Assembly (NCBI RefSeq): GCF_002723915.1
Contig: NZ_BEWL01000002.1
Coordinates: 391,831-455,830, forward strand
DNA: 64,000 nucleotides
Direction of reading: 5' to 3'
Source of the DNA: Gluconobacter albidus
GTDB lineage: Bacteria > Pseudomonadota > Alphaproteobacteria > Acetobacterales > Acetobacteraceae
The position numbers and the translations under genes were made by a program. Under the pieces are notes generated by a model. That model saw nothing but the letters and a program-made list of their open reading frames with translations, was not told where the DNA came from and searched no databases. Positions 24,962 to 34,201 of the stretch are shown in pieces (position 1 is the stretch's first letter; each line of letters opens with the position of its first letter).

Positions 24962-27388
24962 TCATTTCTGATCGGGCAGGGCGTAGGCGATGATATCATC
25001 GCCCATGCGGGTCGGGAACGAGTTGTGTCCGCCAGCATAGGTCACGATGTACTGCTTGCCATTGATGGCATACGTCATCGGTGTGTTCTGGGCGCCGGCC
25101 GGCAAACGATCCTGCCACAGGACCTTGCCTGTCGTCAGGTTGTAAGCCCGGATGTAGTAATCCATGGACGACGTCAGGATGCCGATGTTTCCGGCCGTGG
25201 AGAGCGGGCCACCAAGGCTCGGGACACCGATCTTGATCGGCGGCAGCGGGATCGGCAGGGAGCTTCCGTACATGGAATCCCGCAGGGTGCCATTACGGTG
25301 CTGCCAGACGACCTTGTTGGTCTTCAGGTCAATACCAGCGACATAGCCCCAGGGCGGCGTACGGCAGGGCATCTTGATGCCGAGCGGTAGCAGCACCGGA
25401 TCCAGGAACGGATGCAGGTTGACGGCATACGGAATGCCATAGTTGTGCTGCAGGCCGGTTTCGCCACCTGTGCCCTTGGCGTTTTCTTCAGGCCAGAGCG
25501 GGTTACCCGGTCCGCGGGGAACCAACTGGGAGACGAACGGCAGGGAGATCGGGTTGGCGAAGGCCACCTGACGCTGCGGATCGACGGCCAGACCGCCCCA
25601 TTCGAACATGCCCAGATCGCCAGGGAAGATTAGCGAACCCTTGAGCGACGGCGGCGTGAAGGGGCCTTCGTAGCGCAGGGTGTGGAAATAGATGCTGCAG
25701 AACATCTGGTCGAAGATCGTGCCGCCCCAGATATCGGAGTCGTTCAGCGGGTTCTTCGGACGCAGGGTCAGCTGTGACATCCGCTGTGTGGGGCTGGTGT
25801 AATCGCCCGGAGCAGCGCCACCCGGAACCGGGGTTTCCGGTGCAGGGACGATTTCCTTTCCAGTGCGGCGGTCGAGCACGAAGATGTCGCCGGTCTTGGT
25901 CGGAGCGTAGATGGCCGGAACAAGCGTGCCGTCCTTCTGCGTGATGTCCACAAGGCTTGGCTGGGACGGAACGTCCATGTCCCACAGGTCGTGGTGAACC
26001 GTCTGGTAGAACCAGGCAAGCTTACCCGTGTCTGCGTTGAGCGCGATGATGCCCGGAGCAAAACGCTCGGAGTCCTTCGTGCGGTCACCGCCCCACTGGT
26101 CGGGAGTGCCCACGCCCATCGGGATATACACGAGGTTCAGGTTACGGTCGTAGGACGACACGATCCAGGAATTCGGGGAGTTCGGGTGAAAGACAGGATG
26201 GCTTTCATCCGGAAGCTGGTTCGGATCGGGATTCGATGCATCGAACACCCAGACGCGCTTGCCGGTATAGACATCAAATGCCTGCGTGGCGCCCGAAGCC
26301 TGCTTGACGGAACCGTTATCGGTGATCGCGCTGTTGGCGATGATCAGCTTGTCCGTGATGACCGGCGGGGACGTCGGTTCATACTGACCAGGCGTTGTAT
26401 ACGGCTGGTTCGGAACGCGCAGACCGATTTCACCATCGGTGCCAAAGCCTGAGCAGGTCTTGCCCGTATCGGCGTCGATCTCGACAAGACGGCCATCATT
26501 GACCGGGAGGATGATGCGCTTGGCGCAGTCCGTCGGTGCGGGATTACCATCGGAATCGGTCGCGTTGGCCGGGGTCTCGTGGAAGCTGACGCCGCGGCAG
26601 GTCAGGTGCTGGAAGCCGGGATTGATCTGGAGTTTCGGATCATAAACCCATTTGACGTTGCCGGTCGCACCGTCGATCGCAAACAGCTTCTGGTGCAGGG
26701 AGCACATGTAAAGCGTATTGTTGAATTCGATCGGGGTTGCTTCGTTCGTCGCTTCGCCCGGGTCGTTGGATGTCATCATATCCCCGGTATGGATATGCCA
26801 CGCGACCTTGAGACTGCTGACGTTCGATGCGTTAACCTGGTTCAGCGGGGACCAGCGGTCACCAGCCTGCGTGCGGCCATAGGCGTGCCATTCGCTGGCC
26901 GGGACGTTGTCCGGGTCGGCGGGGGAGGCGTTTGCGATCTGCGTCGGCAGCTCGCCGCTGATGTCATGCGGGTCCGTGAAGAGGCTGGCGAACAGGGCCA
27001 GAACCGCAACGCCAACCGCACCTGCGAGCGGGAGCACGGTCGTCCGCGTACCGCCGATCTGGCGGGAGACGAACGGCAGAAGCAGCCAGATGCCAAGGAT
27101 GATGACGATGTCCGAACGCGGGATCAGGGCCCAGATGTCGAGACCGACAACGGTGAGTTCCCAGATGACCGTTGCGAATACGACGACTGCAAACAGGTAG
27201 AGTGCAGCCGGATTGCGCCGGAATGAGAGGAAAGCCGTGGCGAGGAGCGCCACGCCGAGGAGGGCATAATAGAGAGGGCCGCCGATAGCGGCGACCCATG
27301 CGCCGCCAACGGTAAGGATCGCGCCGCAAAGCGCGAAGACCGCGGCCGTTATCAGGGCCCAGAGCCCTGGCCGGGATGATGTGCTCAT
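24962..27388 (-). CDS. gcd: Membrane-bound PQQ-dependent glucose dehydrogenase
   Basis: An 808-residue quinoprotein that oxidises D-glucose to glucono-delta-lactone in the periplasm and passes electrons to ubiquinone. About five N-terminal helices (residues 12-150) anchor it; the rest forms a PQQ beta-propeller with W-x-x-x-x-x-T-G-x-x-x-W type blades (e.g. L-W-D-M-D-V-P, W-D-R-T-style T-G-K repeats). The key residue is His788 in Y-A-G-G-H-N-S-F. In Gluconobacter a His-to-Asn change at this position is known to widen substrate range, so this is the glucose-specific form. The ATG at 27388 gives the length known for Gluconobacter; an upstream in-frame ATG would add non-conserved residues. Electrons would end at the CIO or bo3 oxidase. 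Confidence 0.95.
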   Translation of the reverse strand: MSTSSRPGLWALITAAVFALCGAILTVGGAWVAAIGGPLYYALLGVALLATAFLSFRRNPAALYLFAVVVFATVIWELTVVGLDIWALIPRSDIVIILGIWLLLPFVSRQIGGTRTTVLPLAGAVGVAVLALFASLFTDPHDISGELPTQIANASPADPDNVPASEWHAYGRTQAGDRWSPLNQVNASNVSSLKVAWHIHTGDMMTSNDPGEATNEATPIEFNNTLYMCSLHQKLFAIDGATGNVKWVYDPKLQINPGFQHLTCRGVSFHETPANATDSDGNPAPTDCAKRIILPVNDGRLVEIDADTGKTCSGFGTDGEIGLRVPNQPYTTPGQYEPTSPPVITDKLIIANSAITDNGSVKQASGATQAFDVYTGKRVWVFDASNPDPNQLPDESHPVFHPNSPNSWIVSSYDRNLNLVYIPMGVGTPDQWGGDRTKDSERFAPGIIALNADTGKLAWFYQTVHHDLWDMDVPSQPSLVDITQKDGTLVPAIYAPTKTGDIFVLDRRTGKEIVPAPETPVPGGAAPGDYTSPTQRMSQLTLRPKNPLNDSDIWGGTIFDQMFCSIYFHTLRYEGPFTPPSLKGSLIFPGDLGMFEWGGLAVDPQRQVAFANPISLPFVSQLVPRGPGNPLWPEENAKGTGGETGLQHNYGIPYAVNLHPFLDPVLLPLGIKMPCRTPPWGYVAGIDLKTNKVVWQHRNGTLRDSMYGSSLPIPLPPIKIGVPSLGGPLSTAGNIGILTSSMDYYIRAYNLTTGKVLWQDRLPAGAQNTPMTYAINGKQYIVTYAGGHNSFPTRMGDDIIAYALPDQK

Positions 27389-27698
27389 GATGTTCCTGAA
27401 GATGTTGTTCTGGTGCAGCACGGTGACTTCCGGACAAAGCACATGGAAGGATATCAAGGGTCAAGATGTCAGAAGGTTCATCTTGCTCACGTCACTGTGA
27501 GGACATTCACGTCGTCGTGACTTGAGGAAAGGGACCACTTATGATTGAGCGTTCAAGAAAATAATGCGCTTGCAGAATACTTTGTCCTCGGATAAGGACA
27601 CCGCTTCCGCGCACGCGTCCGGGCCACGAGTGGCATGCCCGGCCGTGCAGAGTCCTTACTGTGTGTAGGACCAATCGTTTACGGCGAGGGAGACCGAA
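27389..27698. promoter_or_regulatory. 310-bp divergent region between gcd and rpmI, with leader hairpin
   Basis: No gene was found here. The left part must hold the gcd promoter (minus strand) and the right part that of rpmI-rplT. On the plus strand a short hairpin, TGTCCT (27580s) with loop CGGATA and AGGACA, lies about 100 bp before rpmI; a second weak stem (GTCCT...AGGAC) is near 27651-27672. In many bacteria L20 represses its own operon by binding such leader structures, but there is no clear match here. No infC gene precedes rpmI, unlike the common infC-rpmI-rplT order. Confidence 0.4.
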
Positions 27699-27899
27699 AT
27701 GCCCAAGATGAAGACCAAGTCGTCGGTCAAGAAGCGGTTCAAGATCACCGCGACCGGCAAAGTGATGTGCGGCCCAGGCAACAAGCGCCATGGCCTTATC
27801 AACCGTCCGCAGAAGATGAAGCGCACCAACCGTGGTCCCCAGACCATGACGGACATGGATGCGAAGACAATCAAGCAGTGGGCGCCCTACGGGCTCTGA
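27699..27899 (+). CDS. rpmI: Ribosomal protein bL35
   Basis: A 66-residue basic protein with the bL35 start [14 protein letters not shown] and the internal K-R-H-G-L motif (about 30-34). It is part of the large subunit. The start follows a GAGGGAGA ribosome site. It forms a pair with rplT 14 bp downstream. infC is not upstream. Confidence 0.97.
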   Translation: MPKMKTKSSVKKRFKITATGKVMCGPGNKRHGLINRPQKMKRTNRGPQTMTDMDAKTIKQWAPYGL

Positions 27900-27913
27900 G
27901 GAGATAAGGTACT

Positions 27914-28270
27914 ATGGCACGTGTCAAGCGGGGCGTAACGTCGCACGCCCGTCACAAGAAGGTTCTCGGGCTCGCCAAGGGCTATCGCGGCCGTTCTTCC
28001 ACGAACTATCGCATTGCTCTGGAGCGCGTCGAGAAGGCGCTGCGTTATGCGTATCGTGACCGTCGCAACAAGAAGCGTGATTTCCGCGCCCTGTGGATCC
28101 AGCGTATCAACGCTGCCGTCCGCGAGCACGGTCTGACCTACAGCCGCTTCATCAACGGTCTGGACAAGGCTGGCATCGAGATCGACCGTAAGGTCCTCGC
28201 TGCTATTGCGTTTGACGATAGCGCCGCTTTCGGTGAAATCGTGAAGAAGGCCCAGGCCGCTCTCGGCTGA
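27914..28270 (+). CDS. rplT: Ribosomal protein bL20
   Basis: A 118-residue large-subunit assembly protein, with the diagnostic start [17 protein letters not shown] and the long basic helix [10 protein letters not shown] (about 19-28). In many bacteria L20 also represses the operon by binding leader RNA. It is followed by a palindrome and a strong terminator before pheS. Confidence 0.97.
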   Translation: MARVKRGVTSHARHKKVLGLAKGYRGRSSTNYRIALERVEKALRYAYRDRRNKKRDFRALWIQRINAAVREHGLTYSRFINGLDKAGIEIDRKVLAAIAFDDSAAFGEIVKKAQAALG

Positions 28271-28283
28271 GCTTTTCCGGCTT

Positions 28284-28346
28284 GACCCCCCTGGGGGTCT
28301 GGTGACTGGCGGGCCGTCCTGTTATCAGGACGGCCCGTTTTGTTTT
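28284..28346 (+). terminator. Terminator/attenuator between rplT and pheS
   Basis: Two elements. A GACCCCC/GGGGGTC palindrome at 28284-28299 is followed by a strong hairpin with 11-bp arms CGGGCCGTCCT (28310-28320) and AGGACGGCCCG (28327-28337) and a T-rich tail. The pheS start is only 22 bases after the tail, which leaves little room for a separate promoter. It can therefore act as an attenuator controlling read-through into pheST; no leader peptide rich in Phe codons is visible, so the sensing mechanism is unknown. Confidence 0.75.
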
Positions 28347-28367
28347 GTGCTGCAGGAGATGGGCGGT

Positions 28368-29438
28368 ATGGCTGACGATCTCGATATACTCAGGAATGAC
28401 ACGCTGGCCGCGCTGGCCGGAGCGCAGGACCGCGCGCAGTGGGACGCGATCCGCGTCGGAACACTGGGCAAATCCGGTGCGCTGACCGGGCTGCTCAAGC
28501 AACTCGGAAAGCTGGAGCCTGAGGAGCGCAAGGAGCGCGGTCAGGCGCTGAACCGTCTGCGCGATGAACTGACGGCGGCTGTCGAGGCGCGTGGTCGCGA
28601 TCTTGAGGAAGAAGCGCTTCAGGCCCGTCTGCGCTCCGAGCGCGTGGATGTGACGATGCCAGCCCCTGCGGTTGTGACGGGCACCATCCATCCCATCAGC
28701 CGTACCATTGAAGAAATGACAGCCATTTTCGGCGCGATGGGTTTTTCCGTTGCCGAAGGGCCGGATATCGAGAGCCAGTGGCACAATTTCTCGGCGCTCA
28801 ACACGCCGGACCACCATCCTGCGCGGACCGAGCACGACACGTTCTATCTGCCGCCGGAGGCTGAAGGCGGTGAGCCACGGGTGTTGCGGACGCAGACATC
28901 GGGCGTGCAGATCCGAACGATGTTGGGCGAAAAGCCGCCGATCCGCATTATTGCCCCTGGGCGCACCTATCGTGCGGACCATGATGCCACGCATTCGCCG
29001 ATGTTTCATCAGTGCGAAGGTCTGGTGGTGGATCGCAATATCACGCTCGGTCACCTCAAGGGCTGCCTGATCGAGTTCCTGCGTGTCTATTTCGACAAGC
29101 CGAACCTGCCGGTTCGTTTTCGCGCTTCCTATTTCCCGTTCACCGAGCCTTCCATGGAAGTCGATATCGGCTGGTCGAAGGCGACAGGCGAGATCGGTGG
29201 CGGGTCTGACTGGCTTGAGGTTCTGGGCTCGGGGATGATCCATCCGCGGGTTCTGGCGAATTGCGGACTGGACCCGGCCGAATGGCAGGGATTTGCATTC
29301 GGAATGGGAATTGAGCGACTGGCGATGCTGAAGAATGGCATCCCTGATCTGCGCTCTTTCTATGAAAGTGATCTGCGCTGGCTGCGGCACTATGGATTTT
29401 CGGCGTTTTCGCCTGCCACGCTGACGGAGGGCGTGTGA
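28368..29438 (+). CDS. pheS: Phenylalanyl-tRNA synthetase alpha subunit
   Basis: A 356-residue class II synthetase subunit that activates phenylalanine and charges tRNA-Phe as an alpha2-beta2 complex. An N-terminal coiled coil (about 1-90) binds tRNA; motif 2 is in F-R-A-S-Y-F-P-F-T-E-P-S (about 246-257), and motif 3 is G-F-A-F-G-M-G-I-E-R (about 307-316). The ATG at 28368 gives the usual N-terminus; upstream in-frame ATGs fall inside the terminator. pheT starts two bases after the stop. Confidence 0.95.
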   Translation: MADDLDILRNDTLAALAGAQDRAQWDAIRVGTLGKSGALTGLLKQLGKLEPEERKERGQALNRLRDELTAAVEARGRDLEEEALQARLRSERVDVTMPAPAVVTGTIHPISRTIEEMTAIFGAMGFSVAEGPDIESQWHNFSALNTPDHHPARTEHDTFYLPPEAEGGEPRVLRTQTSGVQIRTMLGEKPPIRIIAPGRTYRADHDATHSPMFHQCEGLVVDRNITLGHLKGCLIEFLRVYFDKPNLPVRFRASYFPFTEPSMEVDIGWSKATGEIGGGSDWLEVLGSGMIHPRVLANCGLDPAEWQGFAFGMGIERLAMLKNGIPDLRSFYESDLRWLRHYGFSAFSPATLTEGV

Positions 29439-29439
29439 C

Positions 29440-31908
29440 ATGAAGTTCTCTCTCTCATGGCTGCGTGAACATCTTGATTTTACAGCTTCTGTTGAAGACA
29501 TCTGCGCCCGGATGAATGTCATCGGGCTTGAGGTCGAGGGCGTTGAAAACCCTGCCGACAGCCTTGTGGGCTTCCGGACGGCCAAGATTGTCGAAGCGCA
29601 TCGCCATCCTGATGCAGACCGGCTTCAGGTCTGTCGTGTGGCGGCAGGCGGCGGCTTTGAAGATGTGCAGGTCGTCTGTGGTGCGGCGAATGCGCGTGCA
29701 GGGCTGCATGTGATTTTTGCGACGCCGGGGACGTATGTTCCCGGGCTCGACATTACCATCAAGAAGGGCAAGATCCGCGGGCAGGACAGCAACGGAATGC
29801 TGTGCTCCCTGAAGGAACTGGGGCTGGGCGAGGAAAGCAACGGGATTGCCGAGCTTTCCGAGGCGGCTCCGATCGGAGAATCTTACGCAGCCTATGCTGA
29901 ACTCGATGATCCGGTCATCGAGATCGCGATTACGCCCAACCGGGGTGATGCGCTGAGTATTCGTGGCATTGCGCGGGATCTGGCTGCGGCGGGCATCGGG
30001 CGTCTCAAGCCCTGGCTTACCGAAGCGGTTGAAGGGGATTTCCCGTCGCCTCTGGCGTGGAAGACTGAACATCCGGCCTGCCCGTATATTGTTGGGCGCG
30101 TTATTCGGAATGTGAAAAACGGGCCGAGCCCGGACTGGCTGCGGCGGCGTCTGGAAGCTGTTGGGGTCAAGCCGATTTCGGCGCTCGTCGATGTGACGAA
30201 TTACCTCACATACGATCTTGGTCGTCCGCTGCATGTCTTTGATCTTGCAAAACTTAAAGGCGATACGCTGACGGTGACACATGCCGCCCGCGAGACCTTT
30301 ACCGGCCTTGATGGGCGCGAATATGTGCTCGGCACCGAGGACATGGTCATTGTCGATGAAGCCGGGGTGCAGTCGCTCGCGGGCCTGATCGGTGGTGAGA
30401 GCAGTGGCGTTGATGAGAACACCACCGATGTGTTCGTGGAATCGGCGCTCTTTGACGCAGTTCGGATTGCCCTGACCGGGCGTCGTCTGGCCATTCATAC
30501 CGATGCGCGCCAGCGTTTTGAGCGTGGGATTGATCCGGCACAGGTTCTCAATGGGCTTGAAGCCGCCACGATCATGATCCGCGATCTGTGTGGCGGTGAG
30601 GTCAGCGAGATTACCGAAGCGGGCATTCTGCCCGACTGGAAGCGGACGGCGACGCTGCGTTTCGAGCGTCTGAAGACGCTGGGGGGCGTCGATCTTACAG
30701 CCGAAGATGCTGTACGCTCGCTTGAGCATCTCGGTTTCGAGGTGACGGAGCAAACGGCAGACGCTGCGACGTTCCTGGTGCCGTCCTGGCGGAACGACAT
30801 CGCTTCGGGACAGGTTCTGGCCCAGGCGCCGACACTGAATGCGGATGTGGCTGCGAAAGCTGCCGGGCATGTTCAGGCCATGGAAGCGGAATGCGATCTT
30901 CTTGAAGAAGTGCTGCGTCTTTACGGACTGGACAATGTTCCGGCAGTGGCGCTGCCGCAGGCAACGGTGGTTCCGGCTCCGGCCGTGACGTCTCTTCAGG
31001 CGCGCGCGGCACTGCTGCGGCGGATCTGTGCGGCGCGCGGACTGACTGAGACGGTCGGCTTTTCCTTTGTGGCGCAGGATGATGCGGCGCTGTTCGGAGA
31101 GCTTCCGGAAACGCAGCATCTTCTGAACCCGATCGCCACGGATCTGGACCAGCTTCGTCCGACCCCGCTGGTCAATCTGGCGCGGGCACTGTCGCGCAAT
31201 CTGGCGCGCGGTCTTGGCGTTTCGGGCGAGGGTGCGCTGTTTGAGGTTGGACCGAGCTTTGATGCGACGGGTCAGCATCTGCGTCTTGCCGGTCTTCGGG
31301 CCGGGTTGACCACGCGTGAGCCGGGTGTTGCTGCGCATGAAGCCAGCCTGTGGGATGCGAAGGCGGATCTGTTGGCGGCTCTGGTGGCTCTGGGGGTGCC
31401 GGAAGCGGCTTTGTCCGTGACGGCAGATGCGCCGGGGTTCTATCATCCGGGTCGTTCCGGGCAGGTTCGGCAGGGGCCAAAGACGGTTCTGGGGACGTTC
31501 GGAGAACTGCATCCGCGTGTTGCGCGGGCATTGGGCCTGAGCGGGACCGTGGTGGCGTTTGAAGTCTATCTGGATCAGGTGCCGCAGCCGAAGGTGAAGC
31601 GGAAATCCGCGCCTGTGCTGTCATCGTTGCAGCCTGTCCGGCGGGACTTTGCTTTCGTTGCTGGACCGGATGTCGAAATCCAGGCTGTTCTGAAGGCGGT
31701 TCGGATGGCGGATCGCAATCTGGTGCAGGATGTGCGTCTGTTTGACGTGTTCGAAGGCGGCAGCCTGCCAGAGGGGCATCGCTCCCTCGGTGTGGAAGTG
31801 GTCTTGCAGCCGCAGGGCGAGAGTCTTACGGATACGCAGCTTGAAGCGGTTTCCAAATCGGTGGAAGCTGCGGTTCTCAAGGCAACAGGGGCAGTATTGC
31901 GTCGATGA
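29440..31908 (+). CDS. pheT: Phenylalanyl-tRNA synthetase beta subunit
   Basis: An 822-residue subunit of the PheRS complex. It starts with M-K-F-S-L-S-W-L-R-E-H, followed by an EMAP-like tRNA-binding domain (about 40-150), B3/B4 editing domain (about 210-380), B5 domain (about 405-520) and a C-terminal FDX anticodon-binding domain (about 728-822). The B3/B4 domain clears mischarged Tyr-tRNA-Phe. About 30 residues between 455 and 490 read as an alanine-rich insert in the B5 domain region (Q-V-L-A-Q-A-P-T-L-N-A-D-V-A-A-K), longer than in E. coli. Coupled to pheS and overlapping lpxB. Confidence 0.95.
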   Translation: MKFSLSWLREHLDFTASVEDICARMNVIGLEVEGVENPADSLVGFRTAKIVEAHRHPDADRLQVCRVAAGGGFEDVQVVCGAANARAGLHVIFATPGTYVPGLDITIKKGKIRGQDSNGMLCSLKELGLGEESNGIAELSEAAPIGESYAAYAELDDPVIEIAITPNRGDALSIRGIARDLAAAGIGRLKPWLTEAVEGDFPSPLAWKTEHPACPYIVGRVIRNVKNGPSPDWLRRRLEAVGVKPISALVDVTNYLTYDLGRPLHVFDLAKLKGDTLTVTHAARETFTGLDGREYVLGTEDMVIVDEAGVQSLAGLIGGESSGVDENTTDVFVESALFDAVRIALTGRRLAIHTDARQRFERGIDPAQVLNGLEAATIMIRDLCGGEVSEITEAGILPDWKRTATLRFERLKTLGGVDLTAEDAVRSLEHLGFEVTEQTADAATFLVPSWRNDIASGQVLAQAPTLNADVAAKAAGHVQAMEAECDLLEEVLRLYGLDNVPAVALPQATVVPAPAVTSLQARAALLRRICAARGLTETVGFSFVAQDDAALFGELPETQHLLNPIATDLDQLRPTPLVNLARALSRNLARGLGVSGEGALFEVGPSFDATGQHLRLAGLRAGLTTREPGVAAHEASLWDAKADLLAALVALGVPEAALSVTADAPGFYHPGRSGQVRQGPKTVLGTFGELHPRVARALGLSGTVVAFEVYLDQVPQPKVKRKSAPVLSSLQPVRRDFAFVAGPDVEIQAVLKAVRMADRNLVQDVRLFDVFEGGSLPEGHRSLGVEVVLQPQGESLTDTQLEAVSKSVEAAVLKATGAVLRR

Positions 31909-33152
31909 GCTCTCTTCCAGAATCCGGATCTGACGGACAGTCCACGGTGGACCCCTCCCAAACGACCATGCCTTTGCCCCGTTACGGGCGGGTGATCTGG
32001 ATTCTGGCAGGCGAGGCCAGTGGAGACGTGATTGGAGCGCGCCTGATGCAGGCGCTTCATGCACAGGACCCTTCGCTGGTTTTCGCAGGCGTCGGGGGCG
32101 GCCGTATGGAAGCTCTGGGGCTGCACAGCCTGTTTCCCATGAGCGATTTGGCGGTGATGGGGCTTGTCGAAGTGCTGCCCCGTCTGCGGCATCTGTCGCA
32201 GCGACTTCTGGAGGCCGTTCAGGATATCGAACTGCGCAAGCCCGATCTTGTCGTGACGATCGACAGTCCGGGTTTTTCCCTGCGCCTCTTGCAGAAGATC
32301 GAGCGTTCCGGAATCAAGCGCGTTCATTATGTGGCGCCGCAGGTCTGGGCCTGGCGGGAAAGCCGGGTCAAGGAATTCCCTGGTCTGTGGGACAGGCTTC
32401 TTTGCCTGCTGCCTTTTGAACCTGAATGGTTTGCAAAGCGCGGTCTTGAGGGGCGGTTTGTCGGGCATCCGGTGCTTCAGTCGGGCGTGCGGCAGGGGAA
32501 TGCGCAGCGGTTCAGGCTGAGGCACAATATTCCGGCCAATGCGCCCGTCGTGATCCTGATGCCGGGCAGCCGGCGCTCGGAAGCCCCCCGGCTTCTGCCC
32601 GTTTTCCGTAAGATGCTGGATCTTCTGCGGGTGCAGTATCCGGATATCTGTCCTGTGATTCCGGTTGCGCCTGTCATTGCGCCGACGATCCGTCAACTGA
32701 TCCGCAAATGGCCGATCCAGCCGCATATTGTTACCGATATTCATGACAAGCACGATGCCTTTGCGGCTGCGCAGTGTGCCCTGACCAAGTCAGGGACCTC
32801 CACGCTGGAACTCGCGATGGGCAATGTGCCGATGGCGGTGACGTATCGGGTCAATCCGGTGACGGCGACGATCGCGCGGCGCCTGATCAAGGTTCCGCAT
32901 GTGGCGATGGTCAATCTGCTGGCGGGGCGGGAGGTGGTGCCGGAACTGCTTCAGGAAGACTGTACGCCGAAGAAGCTGGCTGAGATGGTCTCGAAGCTGT
33001 TGAGCGATCCGCAGATGGTGGAAAAGCAGCGTATGGCGTTTGCTGACGTGCTTGAGATGCTCGCACCGCCTGTGGGGACACCCGCTGATGCGGCCGCTGC
33101 CGAGATCATGGATCTGCTGAACGAACCGGTTTCCCGGTCGTCCAGCATCTGA
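31905..33152 (+). CDS. lpxB: Lipid-A-disaccharide synthase
   Basis: A 415-residue GT-B glycosyltransferase that joins UDP-2,3-diacylglucosamine to lipid X in lipid A synthesis at the inner membrane. Conserved segments are A-G-E-A-S-G-D (about 35-41), A-P-Q-V-W-A-W-R (about 143-150), L-P-G-S-R-x-x-E (about 221-228) and S-G-T-S-T-L-E (about 288-294). The ATG overlaps the pheT stop by four bases. A short N-terminal tail rich in Ser/Pro/Gln precedes the conserved start. lpxB beside pheT is unusual compared with the lpxD-fabZ-lpxA-lpxB order. Confidence 0.95.
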   Translation: MSSLPESGSDGQSTVDPSQTTMPLPRYGRVIWILAGEASGDVIGARLMQALHAQDPSLVFAGVGGGRMEALGLHSLFPMSDLAVMGLVEVLPRLRHLSQRLLEAVQDIELRKPDLVVTIDSPGFSLRLLQKIERSGIKRVHYVAPQVWAWRESRVKEFPGLWDRLLCLLPFEPEWFAKRGLEGRFVGHPVLQSGVRQGNAQRFRLRHNIPANAPVVILMPGSRRSEAPRLLPVFRKMLDLLRVQYPDICPVIPVAPVIAPTIRQLIRKWPIQPHIVTDIHDKHDAFAAAQCALTKSGTSTLELAMGNVPMAVTYRVNPVTATIARRLIKVPHVAMVNLLAGREVVPELLQEDCTPKKLAEMVSKLLSDPQMVEKQRMAFADVLEMLAPPVGTPADAAAAEIMDLLNEPVSRSSSI

Positions 33153-33156
33153 AATC

Positions 33157-34146
33157 CTAGCGCAGGAAGCCGACGAGGCGTTCGGCTTCCTGAACGATCG
33201 GTTCCGAAACGCTGTTTGCACGTTCGGCACCGGCACGCAGGACCGAGAGCAGATGTGCTTCGTCCTGAAGCAGGCGCTGCGTTTCGCTGGCGACCGGGGC
33301 CAGACGTTCCACCAGAAGATCCGCGAGAGCATTCTTGAACGGGCCAAAGCCCTGACCGCTGAAGCGGGCCAGAATGTCTGTCGGTGTTTCATCCGACATG
33401 GCTGCATAGATGGAGACGAGGTTCCGGGCTTCCGGACGTTCGCTCAGGCCGTCCATTTCGCTGGGGAGCGGTTCGGAATCGGTCTTGGCGCGTCGGATTT
33501 TCAGGGCGATGTCGTCTGCGGTGTCGGTCAGGACAATGCGGCTTTGTTCTGACGGGTCGGACTTGGACATTTTCTTGCTGCCGTCGCGCAGGCTCATGAC
33601 GCGGGCTGCGGCGGGAGGGATGAAGGCCTCCACCTGCGGGAAAAACTCCACGCCCATGTCGTGATTGAATTTCTGGCCGATGTCGTTGGTGAGCTCGATA
33701 TGCTGGCGCTGGTCTTCGCCGACGGGGACGCGGGTTGCGTGGAAGGCCAGAATGTCAGCCGCCATCAGGTTCGGATAGACATAAAGGCCCGCCGAATGGT
33801 TTTCGCGGTTCTTGCCGGCCTTGTCCTTGAACTGGGTCATGCGGTTGAGCCAGCCGAGGCGTGAGACGCAGTTGAAAATCCAGCCGAGACGGGCATGCGC
33901 GCTGACGGCGGACTGGTTGTACAGGCGTGTGGGTTCGATTCCGGCGGCCAGAAGACAGGCCGTTGAGCCGAGTGTCTGTTCACGCAGGGTCTGCGGGTCC
34001 CAGGGCATGGTGATGGAATGCAGGTCCACCAGACAGAAGACGCAGTCATGGTCTTTCTGCAGCGTAACCCAGTTGCGGATTGCTCCGAGATAATTGCCCA
34101 GATGGGGAATGCCGGTTGGCTGGATGCCGGAAAATACGCGCTGCAT
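33157..34146 (-). CDS. trpS: Tryptophanyl-tRNA synthetase
   Basis: A 329-residue class I synthetase with the HIGH-like motif P-T-G-I-P-H-L-G-N-Y-L-G (about 10-21) and K-M-S-K-S (about 196-200). It charges tRNA-Trp. The start at 34146 (M-Q-R-V-F-S-G-I-Q-P-T-G) is the conserved family N-terminus; upstream in-frame ATG codons give no recognisable sequence. It is convergent with lpxB, with only 4 bp between stops, so no terminator lies between them. Confidence 0.95.
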   Translation of the reverse strand: MQRVFSGIQPTGIPHLGNYLGAIRNWVTLQKDHDCVFCLVDLHSITMPWDPQTLREQTLGSTACLLAAGIEPTRLYNQSAVSAHARLGWIFNCVSRLGWLNRMTQFKDKAGKNRENHSAGLYVYPNLMAADILAFHATRVPVGEDQRQHIELTNDIGQKFNHDMGVEFFPQVEAFIPPAAARVMSLRDGSKKMSKSDPSEQSRIVLTDTADDIALKIRRAKTDSEPLPSEMDGLSERPEARNLVSIYAAMSDETPTDILARFSGQGFGPFKNALADLLVERLAPVASETQRLLQDEAHLLSVLRAGAERANSVSEPIVQEAERLVGFLR

Positions 34147-34201
34147 GGGTTCTGTCTTCAGTTGCTGGGAAAGGGAGCAGGGATGGGGGAAGCGGGCGGC
34201 T

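Noticed and set aside
28203..31512. Long frames antisense to pheS and pheT
   Set aside because: The sense genes are certain and the antisense frames show no family features.
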